21,635 nt of DNA, from the NCBI GenBank assembly GCA_023411225.1, contig JAEYPA010000091.1, forward strand, positions 1 to 21,635. The letters are read 5' to 3'. Of this stretch, positions 1-6,281 are shown piece after piece. The notes beneath the pieces are model-generated. The model was not told the origin of the DNA and made no database searches. It was given only the letters and a program-made list of their open reading frames with translations. The DNA comes from Bacillota bacterium. GTDB taxonomy: Bacteria; Bacillota; Clostridia; Lachnospirales; Lachnospiraceae. Positions within the stretch are counted from its first letter, which is position 1; each line of letters starts with the position of its first letter. Made by a program: the position numbers and the translations under genes.

Positions 1-23
1 AATAAGTGATTGGAGGAATCAAA

Positions 24-218
24 ATGAGTAAAAAATGGTTAAAAGCTGCAGGGACTAGGGCATTAAAGACAATGGCGCAGACAATGGTGTCTATGTTAAC
101 AGTAGGTCAGTTAGTATCCGAGGTTGATTGGGTAGGTTGCTTATCGGTATCTATCGTAGCAGGAGTTATCTCCGTACTGACATCTATCGGTGGATTGCCA
201 GAAGTAGAGGAGGAATAG
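24..218 (+). CDS. Phage holin, r1t-like family
   Basis: This 64-residue protein should form the membrane lesion that lets the endolysin reach the cell wall. The sequence has a basic N-terminus, an amphipathic or first membrane segment (about residues 13-33) and a second hydrophobic segment (about 36-56), ending in an acidic tail (EVEEE). The VDWVGCLSVS and VISVLTSI blocks resemble the r1t-type holins of Gram-positive phages. The ATG at 24 is chosen over an in-frame GTG at 6 because GGAGG at 12-16 sits 7 bases before it. It ends 2 bases before the amidase start, and the amidase ribosome binding site lies inside its last codons, so the two are coupled as a lysis cassette. Confidence 0.8.
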   Translation: MSKKWLKAAGTRALKTMAQTMVSMLTVGQLVSEVDWVGCLSVSIVAGVISVLTSIGGLPEVEEE

Positions 219-220
219 AC

Positions 221-985
221 ATGAGTAATAGTCCATTGGTAAATTACACAATGATAAGTCCTAACAAAACAAAAAATAGAAAGCACGCAATTGATAGAAT
301 TACTCCACACGTTTATGTAGGGCAAGTAAGCGTAGAAAGAGCTGGTGATGGTTTTGCAAAAGCGGAAAGACTAGCAAGTTGTAATTATGCTATTGGGTCA
401 GATGGTAGAATTGCTTTAATCGTAGACGAAAAAGACCGTTCTTGGTGTTCCTCTAATCAAAGCAATGATGATAGAGCAGTCACTATTGAGTGCGCTAGTG
501 ATTCTGCGGATCCATATGCCGTGAACAGTAAGGTTTATAGTAAATTAGTAGACCTTTGCGCTGATATTTGTAAGAGAAACGGAAAGAAAAAACTTCTTTG
601 GTTTGCAGATAAAGATAAGTCATTAAAGTACACTCCTAAATCCGATGAAATGATTATCACAGTACATAGATGGTTTGCAAATAAGGCTTGCCCCGGCGAG
701 TATTTATATAGCAGAATGGGTGATATTGCTTCAAGGGTTAATGCTATTCTTAATCCACCAAAGCCATCACCTAAAGCACCACAGACCAAATCTAGCAAGT
801 TTAAGGTTAAAGTCATAGTATCTAGCCTTAACATCAGAAAAGGCACTGGAATCCTCAATAAGAAAGTAGGAGTAGTCAAGAAGGATGAAGTCTACACCAT
901 TGTCGAGGTCAAAGGTAATTGGGGCAAGTTAAAGAGTGGAGCTGGATATATAAACATATCAAGTAAATATTGCAAGAGAGTATAA
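221..985 (+). CDS. Phage endolysin: N-acetylmuramoyl-L-alanine amidase (Amidase_2) with SH3 domain
   Basis: This 254-residue enzyme should cut the bond between N-acetylmuramic acid and L-alanine in peptidoglycan during phage lysis. The N-terminal Amidase_2/PGRP-like domain covers about residues 15-175. Probable zinc ligands are H30 (ITPH), H149 (TVHRWF) and C157 (KACPGEY); the HRWFANKACPG block is typical of clostridial phage amidases. A Pro/Lys linker (about 179-190) leads to a bacterial SH3-type wall-binding domain (about 196-252, with SSLNIRKGTG). There is no signal peptide, as expected for a holin-dependent endolysin. The ATG at 221 is preferred over upstream in-frame codons because GAGGAGG at 207-213 precedes it; a longer reading would overlap the holin. 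Confidence 0.9.
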   Translation: MSNSPLVNYTMISPNKTKNRKHAIDRITPHVYVGQVSVERAGDGFAKAERLASCNYAIGSDGRIALIVDEKDRSWCSSNQSNDDRAVTIECASDSADPYAVNSKVYSKLVDLCADICKRNGKKKLLWFADKDKSLKYTPKSDEMIITVHRWFANKACPGEYLYSRMGDIASRVNAILNPPKPSPKAPQTKSSKFKVKVIVSSLNIRKGTGILNKKVGVVKKDEVYTIVEVKGNWGKLKSGAGYINISSKYCKRV

Positions 986-990
986 GGCAA

Positions 991-1025
991 AGCCCAAGGG
1001 ATTAAGTTCTCTTGGGTCTTTTTTA
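991..1025 (+). terminator. Rho-independent terminator after the lysis cassette
   Basis: A stem pairs GCCCAAGGGA with TCTCTTGGGT (two G-U pairs) around a short AT-rich loop, followed by CTTTTTT. It closes the holin-amidase unit and separates it from the replication module. Confidence 0.85.
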
Positions 1026-1123
1026 TTGCTCAAAATTGGGAATAATAAACTAAACAATTATCAAAAATATGTACGATATACACAATCACATTTTAAATGA
1101 AATTGCATAAAGAAATCTATAAT

Positions 1124-1358
1124 AGCTATTTATTTGGAAAAGCAAGTCCAATCGCTTGGTAGTATTATAAGCATCTAAGCAATAAATATACCAATGCAAT
1201 CACGATTACGGATATTGTATTGATAATCTTAGGCATTCCGTTAATTTGCCTCTTTAATTGTGGATGTACATTTCTTTTAGCCATAATTCCTCCTACACTA
1301 ATGAGTAGCGAACATTGAGCAGACGGCATTAACTTGATAGAAGCTATTTATTTGGAAA
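1124..1358. repeat. 17-bp direct repeat pair (AGCTATTTATTTGGAAA)
   Basis: Identical 17-base copies lie at 1124-1140 and 1342-1358, 218 bases apart, on either side of the small minus-strand gene. They fall in the spacer between the lysis cassette and the rolling-circle module. They could be replication or partition sites, regulator sites, or traces of an earlier insertion. The sequence alone does not decide. Confidence 0.6.
1165..1284 (-). CDS. Small single-pass membrane peptide, 39 aa, unknown function
   Basis: The reading frame starts at an ATG preceded by GGAGGAATT on the minus strand, one of the strongest ribosome binding sites in the window, which is the main reason to believe it. The 39-residue product has a basic N-terminus (MAKRNVHPQLKRQ), then a hydrophobic helix (about residues 20-37, IINTISVIVIALVYLLL) and a short RCL tail, so it should be a small single-pass membrane protein. 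It runs opposite to the neighbouring phage genes inside an otherwise gene-free spacer and is bracketed by the 17-bp direct repeats. I do not recognise a family. A toxin-like peptide, a small coat-like protein or an immunity peptide are all possible. Confidence 0.5.
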   Translation of the reverse strand: MAKRNVHPQLKRQINGMPKIINTISVIVIALVYLLLRCL

Positions 1359-1399
1359 GTGGTGCATTTTATCGTACTTTTATAATATTTACGCATAAA

Positions 1400-1651
1400 A
1401 TAACATATATATTAATAAGGTGGTGAGATTATGCGTGAAAGCAAAAAACAGTTAAAACATACGATAAACTATAAAGATAACGATGTTGAGAGAGAATTGT
1501 ACCATTGGGTAGAGAATAAAGCTAAAAACTCCGTGTTTCGTAGCCAAGACATAATCAAGGATATTCTGTATAAATCAATGCAGAATGATAATAATAAAAA
1601 AGATTAACGTAATTAGTATCAAATCACGTAAAACTGAATAACATATATTAA
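1400..1651 (+). promoter_or_regulatory. Paired AT-rich candidate operator sites
   Basis: ATAACATATATATTAA at 1400-1415, before the small RHH-like gene, and ATAACATATATTAA at 1638-1651, before the ATPase, share an 11-base core and the same end. Their positions upstream of two successive starts suggest a shared regulator site, but AT-rich similarity can be chance. Confidence 0.3.
1431..1607 (+). CDS. Small possible DNA-binding protein, RHH-like, 58 aa
   Basis: The ATG at 1431 follows AAGGTGGTGAG and opens a 58-residue frame. The product is highly charged and can be read as strand (HTINY), helix (VERELYHWVENKA), turn and helix (SQDIIKDILYKSM), the layout of ribbon-helix-helix proteins that often regulate copy number or their own operon on plasmids and phages. 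No diagnostic residue proves this, so the fold is an inference. It is the first gene of the plus-strand module; the ATPase follows 66 bases later. Similar AT-rich sequences (ATAACATATAT...TTAA) lie upstream of both genes and could be its operators. Confidence 0.55.
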   Translation: MRESKKQLKHTINYKDNDVERELYHWVENKAKNSVFRSQDIIKDILYKSMQNDNNKKD

Positions 1652-1673
1652 CAACTTCAAAAAGAGTGGTGCC

Positions 1674-2375
1674 ATGGTAGAAGTATTTGGTGTATTACTT
1701 GGAGCAGGCATGGTAGGTTACGCAGGATGCGGGATTAAGTCTACATTATCCGAGATGTATCGAAAAAGAATTGAAGATGTGGAAACAGACGAATATCAAC
1801 TAAAGTTAGGATGGCAATATTTCGGAGGATACCATAAGCCAATTATTGCAGATATGAGAATGACACCACATATGCTAGTGTGTGGTCTGTCTCAGAATGG
1901 GAAAAGTAAAGCCGTTGAATATGCAATGAGAGGGAAGAATTGTGTTTTGCTTAACACGTTCAAAAAGGATTTTACTAGTATTAATGCGCCAACATACAGA
2001 GAATTAGAAGAAATGGAAGAGTATCTATTAACCGTTTATAATAACAAAAAAAATGAAGAGCCACTCTTTATTGTCATTGATGAAATACTTGCATTAATCA
2101 AGTCTGGCAATGGCAAAAAGGTAAGTGATGCCATTACTAAGATACTGGCTGTTGGGGCACATAAAAGCATATACATTATAGGCATTACACAATGTGCAGA
2201 AAAAGATGTGATTAGCTATAAGCATTTATTCAATACACGAGTATGTTTTAAGATGGGGGACGATTCGGCTTACAGAGTAGTACTGGGAACAACGCCAGAG
2301 AACATATATCTCCAGAAGCGTGAATTTTACTACGTTACGGATAACTTAGGCAAAGGCTATACATACGACATATGA
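1674..2375 (+). CDS. FtsK/HerA-type P-loop ATPase with N-terminal hydrophobic segment
   Basis: This 233-residue protein is probably a DNA-pumping or DNA-coupling ATPase. It starts with a hydrophobic, Gly-rich segment (about residues 4-20), likely a membrane anchor. A P-loop follows, TPHMLVCGLSQNGKS, with Walker A G71-x4-GKS78. Walker B is LFIVIDE (131-137). The block IIGITQ (about 171-176), followed by CAEKDVI and NTRVCFKMGDDSAYRVVLG, matches the sensor and downstream layout of FtsK/TcpA proteins. It is far shorter than FtsK (over 700) or TcpA (about 450). Its length suits small coupling proteins, virion-packaging ATPases of small non-tailed phages, or a reduced filamentous-phage assembly ATPase. 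Its stop overlaps the Rep start (ATGA), so the two are made together. The family is well supported; the role is not. Confidence 0.8.
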   Translation: MVEVFGVLLGAGMVGYAGCGIKSTLSEMYRKRIEDVETDEYQLKLGWQYFGGYHKPIIADMRMTPHMLVCGLSQNGKSKAVEYAMRGKNCVLLNTFKKDFTSINAPTYRELEEMEEYLLTVYNNKKNEEPLFIVIDEILALIKSGNGKKVSDAITKILAVGAHKSIYIIGITQCAEKDVISYKHLFNTRVCFKMGDDSAYRVVLGTTPENIYLQKREFYYVTDNLGKGYTYDI

Positions 2376-3163
2376 GTTATTACTACAATCTCAAATTTGT
2401 GCAAAGTGGGGATAGGTTAGAGGTCTATCACTACTCACTGGCACAAGAGCGAGAGTTTGAAGGCAAGAATCCAAAAGGTCGTAAAGGCAAAGCTGAAGGA
2501 GAGAAGAAAATGAAGAATAGACGAGAGGTGCTTAATAGAGCAAGGAATCAGATAATTAGGTTAGTAAATTGTAATCCAGAAATGAACATATTTATATCTC
2601 TTACCTACGCAGAGAATATGCAAGACTTAGAGGCAAGTAAAGAGCATCTGCACAAGGCTCTTAGGCAACTACAACGAGACTACCCAGACTTCAAGTATTT
2701 ATATGTACTCGAATACCAGGAGCGAGGAGCAATACATTATCATATGCTTTGCAATCTGCCAATCGCGATTAAGACCGCTAAGACGAATTGGAAGAAACCT
2801 CAGGAGCAAAAGGATTTTGAGAATTACTTTAGAGAGGTTTATTGGCCTCATGGATGGGTAGATGTAAGGAACCTTAATACCGAGGGGAACACGAACGTAG
2901 GCTTATATGTATCGGTTTATTTGGTGGAAGATTTATATAGGCTAGACCTTCAAGGCGCAAAGTGTTACGGATATAGTCGCAACCTACTAAGGCCAATGGA
3001 AGAGGTCATGATGGCTCAAGTTGACAACGAGCAATTCTTAAAGGATTTTACTCCTAACTATGACGTGAATTATGTGAGTAGCTATAATATGGCTAAAGAC
3101 TATGGTGATAGCCTAAAATTTGGAACTGTTAATTATTTTGATATGAGCAGAAAAGGAGATTGA
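2372..3163 (+). CDS. HUH rolling-circle replication initiator (inovirus/plasmid Rep type)
   Basis: This 263-residue protein should nick one strand at an origin to start rolling-circle replication. Motif 1 is FISLTYAEN (about 74-82). Motif 2 is the HUH signature in ERGAIHYHML (H122-Y-H124). Motif 3 is GLYVSVYL, with candidate catalytic tyrosines Y179 and Y183. The block YGYSRNLLRP (about 199-208) resembles the SRxLxxP motif of replication proteins from filamentous phages and small plasmids (G2P/ORF2-like family). The usual lysine one position before the second tyrosine is Val here, so it is worth checking that the enzyme is active. Translation is coupled to the ATPase by a 4-base overlap. A single-strand-specific origin should lie nearby, but I could not identify a nick site. 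Confidence 0.85.
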   Translation: MSYYYNLKFVQSGDRLEVYHYSLAQEREFEGKNPKGRKGKAEGEKKMKNRREVLNRARNQIIRLVNCNPEMNIFISLTYAENMQDLEASKEHLHKALRQLQRDYPDFKYLYVLEYQERGAIHYHMLCNLPIAIKTAKTNWKKPQEQKDFENYFREVYWPHGWVDVRNLNTEGNTNVGLYVSVYLVEDLYRLDLQGAKCYGYSRNLLRPMEEVMMAQVDNEQFLKDFTPNYDVNYVSSYNMAKDYGDSLKFGTVNYFDMSRKGD

Positions 3164-3167
3164 TAGT

Positions 3168-3425
3168 ATGTTATTAAATAAAGTGAATTGTATCGTTACA
3201 AACGCAGATATGAAGAAAATGACCGATGGAACTGATTACTGTGCAGTAGGGATTCTTTGTTTAGATGATGGCCAAAAGTTTGATGTATCATGCAGGGATG
3301 CAGAAATTTACTCTAAACTAAAGGCAATGTCAAAGGCTAGTTTAGACTTGGCACTTACAAATAGTAAATATGGACTTAAGCTAAACATAATTCATCTTTT
3401 AGCCGTAGGAGATCGTATCGCATAA
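3168..3425 (+). CDS. Small OB-like protein, possible ssDNA-binding protein
   Basis: This 85-residue protein begins 5 bases after Rep, with AAGGAG upstream. It has alternating strand-like segments (NKVNCIVTNA, DYCAVGILCLDD, KFDVSCRD) and ends in KYGLKLNIIHLLAVGD, which suggests a small beta-barrel. Filamentous phages and related plasmids often carry a gene of this size next to Rep for a G5P-type protein that coats single-stranded DNA. Position, size and predicted strands support that role, but I see no family-specific motif, so it stays an inference. It is the last gene of the plus-strand module. Confidence 0.55.
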   Translation: MLLNKVNCIVTNADMKKMTDGTDYCAVGILCLDDGQKFDVSCRDAEIYSKLKAMSKASLDLALTNSKYGLKLNIIHLLAVGDRIA

Positions 3426-3430
3426 TATTA

Positions 3431-3468
3431 AAAGGCCATCTAGGTAATCCCTGGTGGCCTAATTTTTA
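3431..3468. terminator. Bidirectional terminator between the OB-like gene and the lipoprotein gene
   Basis: AGGCCATC pairs with GGTGGCCT, and an inner AGG/CCT pair extends the stem. AATTTTTATT follows on the plus strand and an A-rich run precedes the stem for the minus strand. It lies between two convergent genes and overlaps the end of the minus-strand gene. Confidence 0.75.
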
Positions 3469-3918
3469 TTGTTCAAAATACGAGAATGCAACAATACTTA
3501 TTTTAGTTTTGCCCTGTGCGTCATATTTAGCAGGTGAGGCTATAAAGTAGTATTCTTTGCCTTTCTCCAAGTTAATCATATCGTCCTTACCTGACGACAT
3601 ATAAATATAATTTTTAGAATCGTCAAGATATATACTATACTTAATTTCTTTATCGTCATCGTACTCATAGTCCAGCTTTGTTACAACACCCTTTATGACT
3701 AGATATTCCATGTCTTGTTCTGTTGCGTCCTTCAGTTCGTCAACGTGACTCTCAATATATTTCATGTTTACTACTTTAGAACCATTCTCTAATATCCTAT
3801 CTTTATAATGTCCTTCTAGTTGATTTACCATGCTAATATCCAGCTTATCTACATATTCCTTTTTCCCACAACTACATAGCAATACTGCAATTAATAATAA
3901 ACATATAAGTTTTTTCAT
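3466..3918 (-). CDS. Element-encoded lipoprotein, 150 aa, possible OB-fold
   Basis: The protein starts MKKLICLLLIAVLLCSCGKK, a lipoprotein signal with the lipidated cysteine probably C17 (lipobox L-C-S-C). This ATG at 3918 is chosen over an upstream in-frame ATG because AGGAGTGG precedes it and a signal peptide follows at once. The mature part is hydrophilic. Its C-terminal half (YLVIKGVVTKLDY, then YSIYLDD and YYFIASPAKYD) looks like a small OB-fold domain. I do not recognise a function. It sits alone on the minus strand between the replication module and the attachment junction, with its own promoter. That is the usual place for genes expressed in the lysogen, such as superinfection-exclusion lipoproteins; this role is inferred from position only. 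Confidence 0.75.
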   Translation of the reverse strand: MKKLICLLLIAVLLCSCGKKEYVDKLDISMVNQLEGHYKDRILENGSKVVNMKYIESHVDELKDATEQDMEYLVIKGVVTKLDYEYDDDKEIKYSIYLDDSKNYIYMSSGKDDMINLEKGKEYYFIASPAKYDAQGKTKISIVAFSYFEQ

Positions 3919-3937
3919 ATAACCACTCCTTTTGACT

Positions 3938-3967
3938 ATAATACCACAAATAGTAATATGATGTAAA
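3938..3967 (-). promoter_or_regulatory. Candidate sigma-A promoter for the lipoprotein gene
   Basis: On the minus strand TTTACA (3967-3962) and TATTAT (3943-3938) are 18 bases apart, about 20 bases before the ATG at 3918. The promoter lies inside the element close to the junction, so the lipoprotein need not depend on phage induction. Confidence 0.5.
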
Positions 3968-3977
3968 TAAATAGTTA

Positions 3978-5324
3978 TTATAGTATATACAGAATTACAT
4001 ATACCATGCACATTGTTAATGCTTGTTTACCACAGGCTTTACATTTCTGGAAGGAATGATCTAGATTATAAGCTACCCGAGGAAGGTAGCCAAAATCCTC
4101 TAATATAGTAAATAAAGGAAAGAAAATAGCCATTGGTGGCAACATCACGCTGACCACCCATGCCATTACCCGGTATAGCCCTAAAACTAATGCTCCATGA
4201 AGCCAGGAAGGAGCATTGATGCTTTGAAAAAATGCAGTCAGCTTATCCTGAAGGGAAAATAGCAAGGTAGAGAGTAACTCTGAGGGATAATTAGCTCCGG
4301 CAATAGTAATCCATAGGATACCAATTAGCAGGGCAAACATAATTGGAAAGCCGGTTATCTTATTGGTTAATATGCGGTCCAATTTACGATCTAATACTTC
4401 TTTTCTGGAATTTTCTATGACAGTAACCGCATTAAAGATTTCCTCTGCTTCATGCACAAGGGCAGATACAATGCAATCTTTATACCGTTCTTGATCAATT
4501 CCTGCTTCCCTAAGAGATTCTCTAATTCTTTCAAGTTCAAGCTGCAAGGTTTTATTATTATTTAGATTTACCTGAAATCTGGATTCCAGATTTTCAATCA
4601 GAGAAGCATCATTTTCCAAAAGTTTTATTGCAAACCATCTTAATGAGACAGAAATGGTGGTATCCTCATTAAGTTGGAGGGCGGACAGCATGGCTTTCGG
4701 CTTTTTGGAGGGCATTTTGTAGATAAATTGTTCACTGACGCCATAGGATTCAGTAAGATATAGTTCCAATTGAGAGATTGCATTTTCTATGACGAGTGGA
4801 TATGCCGTAATTTTCAGTATATGGTTAGGGTGTAGCACAATTTGATCCAAAGCATCTACCAGGTTTAAAAGACCAGCTTTTGATCGAGCAGTGGTTGGAA
4901 TCACCGGAACCTTAAGAATCTCTTCTAACTTCTTAATATCAATATGTATATTCTTTTTCTTCGCTTCATCCATGAGGTTAAGACATACTATGACGTTTGG
5001 AGAGATTTCTAAGGTTTGAAGCACTAGATTTAAATTGCGTTCTAAGCAGGTAGCATCGCATACTACTATTGTAGCGTCTGAGTTACCAAAACAGATAAAA
5101 TCTCTAGCCACCTCCTCCTCTTGAGAATGGGCCATGAGGGAATAGGTACCAGGCAAGTCAGTAATGTTATATATAATTTCTCCATGCAGGTATTTGCCCT
5201 CTGCCTTAGTAACTGTTTTTCCGGGCCAGTTGCCGGTATGCTGATTCATGCCAGTAAGAGCATTAAATAAGGTACTTTTTCCAACGTTAGGGTTGCCTGC
5301 AAGGGCAATGGTGTATTCCTTCAT
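3978..5324 (-). pseudogene. feoB: Ferrous iron transporter B, 3' part cut off by element insertion
   Basis: FeoB is the membrane permease for Fe(II) with a cytoplasmic GTPase domain. The G domain is intact: G1 GNPNVGKS (residues 10-17), G3 DLPG (56-59), G4 NLMD (116-119) and a G5-like TTARSKAG. The first membrane segments follow (ITGFPIMFALLIGILW and later). About residue 440, right after GKQALTMCM, the conserved GFGCNAAG gate motif is replaced by VYVILYIL and a stop, giving 448 residues instead of the usual 650-800. The start at 5324 has GGAGG 7 bases upstream. The break point is in the most conserved part of the permease, so the product should not transport iron unless the element excises precisely. 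It follows feoA on the same strand. Confidence 0.9.
3990..4012. other. Element-host junction inside feoB (attachment site)
   Basis: Read on the minus strand, feoB coding sequence matches the family up to the codons for ALTMCM, where GFGCNAAG normally follows. Here ...TGTGCATGG continues as TATATG and then stops. The switch falls at about 4003/4004. The core shared with the left junction cannot be seen because that end is outside the window. Only a few bases around CATGG can be shared with the expected host codons. Confidence 0.65.
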
Positions 5325-5366
5325 AACAACCTCCTTAAAGACATATCTTTTCATATCGTTATAAAG

Positions 5367-5427
5367 ACGGCTATCTATCAGAAATCAAAGGAACGGTAAA
5401 AGATTTAGACCTCTGAAAAATAGCCGT
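5367..5427 (-). promoter_or_regulatory. Long inverted repeat in the feoA-feoB leader
   Basis: ACGGCTAT (5367-5374) pairs with ATAGCCGT (5420-5427). After a 3-base internal loop on each side, TCAGA (5378-5382) pairs with TCTGA (5412-5416). The RNA hairpin would lie between feoA and feoB, about 40 bases before the feoB ribosome binding site. It has no adjoining U-tract in the direction of transcription, so it looks like an mRNA processing, stability or regulatory element rather than a plain terminator. Confidence 0.5.
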
Positions 5428-5476
5428 TTTATATTCTTTTTATATAGTATGAAGTAGAATAAGACTTCATTCTGTC

Positions 5477-5713
5477 TTAATTCTCTATATTTGTTAAATG
5501 AATCATTTTAGAATCATCGGTTCGTAAGGCTATGACAGCACCACGGATGGTATAGGCTACTGGATTTCCTGAGGGACTTTTGTGAATGCACTGAATTCTC
5601 GTACCTTCTATAACACCTAAATCAAGTAATCGTCTTCTCATGGCTCCTGTTGTTGCTATATGATAAACGGTGCCCGACTGGCCTACCCCAAGATCCGATA
5701 AGCTAAAGGACAT
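5477..5713 (-). CDS. feoA: Ferrous iron transport protein A
   Basis: FeoA is a small SH3-like cytoplasmic partner of FeoB needed for Fe(II) uptake. The 78-residue product has the family layout: LSDLGVGQSGTVYHI, then MRRRLLDLGVIEGTRI (about residues 25-40), a Pro/Gly turn (SPSGNPVAYTIRG) and a final strand (ALRTDDSKMIHL). The ATG at 5713 follows GGAGGTAAGT on the minus strand and gives the normal FeoA length; an upstream in-frame ATG at 5767 would add an 18-residue basic leader without a good ribosome binding site. It lies upstream of feoB on the same strand, separated by a structured 150-base leader. With feoB cut, FeoA may have no local partner. Confidence 0.9.
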   Translation of the reverse strand: MSFSLSDLGVGQSGTVYHIATTGAMRRRLLDLGVIEGTRIQCIHKSPSGNPVAYTIRGAVIALRTDDSKMIHLTNIEN

Positions 5714-5794
5714 ACTTACCTCCGTTTTTCGCTTTTGCAGATATACTCTCATATTTATTCTATTCAAGGTATTTTTATTGGTTCCTATAAGAAA

Positions 5795-6016
5795 CTATTT
5801 GGGAGGATTGTTGAAGAATTTATTCATCAATTCTATTGGATTTCCTCTTTTATTCTCCAACATCATTTGATTAATCTGATTTAGTTGTGCCAAGGTGTTT
5901 TGAAAATTCTGAATTCCGTTATCCATAGTTTGTTGCTCTCTAAAAGGACGTCTGTTAGAAGTGTCTGAACGCTTTGTATAATTCCTATTATTTGAACCAT
6001 TAGATTTGGAATACAT
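5795..6016 (-). CDS. Hypothetical hydrophilic protein, 73 aa
   Basis: This 73-residue frame lies 81 bases upstream of feoA on the same strand. The product is rich in Asn, Gln, Arg and Ser at the N-terminus (residues 1-35, probably disordered) and has a helical segment (about 36-55, NTLAQLNQINQMMLENKRG) with coiled-coil character, ending in NPIELMNKFFNNPPK. It has no signal peptide or membrane segment. GGGAAG lies about 5 bases before the ATG, a moderate ribosome binding site. I do not recognise the family. The position suggests co-transcription with feoA, but a link to iron uptake is not shown by the sequence. Confidence 0.55.
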   Translation of the reverse strand: MYSKSNGSNNRNYTKRSDTSNRRPFREQQTMDNGIQNFQNTLAQLNQINQMMLENKRGNPIELMNKFFNNPPK

Positions 6017-6232
6017 CGGCTTCCCTTTCTTTCCGGTAAATGGTTTGTTTTACTATAATATATGTAAAATAAAGTTATATTGTGTATGTGTTAATAGTAA
6101 GAATGCTGTTGGTAATTAGTAAATCAAAAAGAATATAATATGTTTCACACTTTAATATTATGTTTGGTTCGTATGTTGTCTATTATGAGTATTTTGAAGG
6201 GGAAAGATTTCATAGATATGGATTTTTTACTA

Positions 6233-6281
6233 TGATATAATAGGTCTATTATAGTTAGATTATCAGTTAGGAGGAGAAATC
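6233..6281 (+). promoter_or_regulatory. Extended -10 promoter and strong RBS for the ADP-ribosylglycohydrolase gene
   Basis: TGATATAAT (6233-6241) is a perfect extended -10 element (TG-N-TATAAT); no good -35 is visible. AGGAGGAG at about 6269-6276 precedes a GTG start at 6282, and this RBS decides the choice of GTG. Confidence 0.55.

Larger units (their letters stand above)
1..4003. mobile_element. Right end of an integrated prophage-like element, partial
   Basis: Everything left of about 4003 appears foreign to the host locus. FeoB is collinear with its family up to residue about 440 and then changes abruptly to a short unrelated tail, which marks the element boundary. Inside are phage or plasmid functions: holin, endolysin, a possible small DNA-binding protein, an FtsK/HerA-type ATPase, an HUH replication initiator, an OB-like small protein and a lipoprotein. 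No integrase, portal, capsid or tail gene is visible, so most of the element, including its recombinase and left attachment site, must lie upstream of the window. Whether this is one element or a tailed prophage with a second small replicon next to it cannot be decided here. Confidence 0.7.

Noticed and set aside
128..220. Longer N-terminus for the amidase from the ATG at 128
   Set aside because: It would overlap the holin in another frame, lacks an RBS, and adds sequence unlike any amidase; the ATG at 221 has GAGGAGG.
535..879. Minus-strand open frame inside the amidase
   Set aside because: Shadow of the amidase; no RBS, and the plus-strand frame has clear domain motifs.
1026..1430. CRISPR array or retron-type RNA in the gene-poor spacer
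   Set aside because: Only two copies of one 17-base repeat, no regular spacing, and no reverse transcriptase or cas gene nearby.
1674..3163. Tn916-type conjugation pair (TcpA plus MobT relaxase)
   Set aside because: Gene order is similar, but the ATPase is about half the length of TcpA and the Rep has the HYH and SRNLLRP pattern of G2P/ORF2-like Reps; kept only as a remote alternative.
5670..5870. Plus-strand frame over feoA
   Set aside because: Opposite-strand shadow of feoA and the hypothetical gene, without an RBS or family features.
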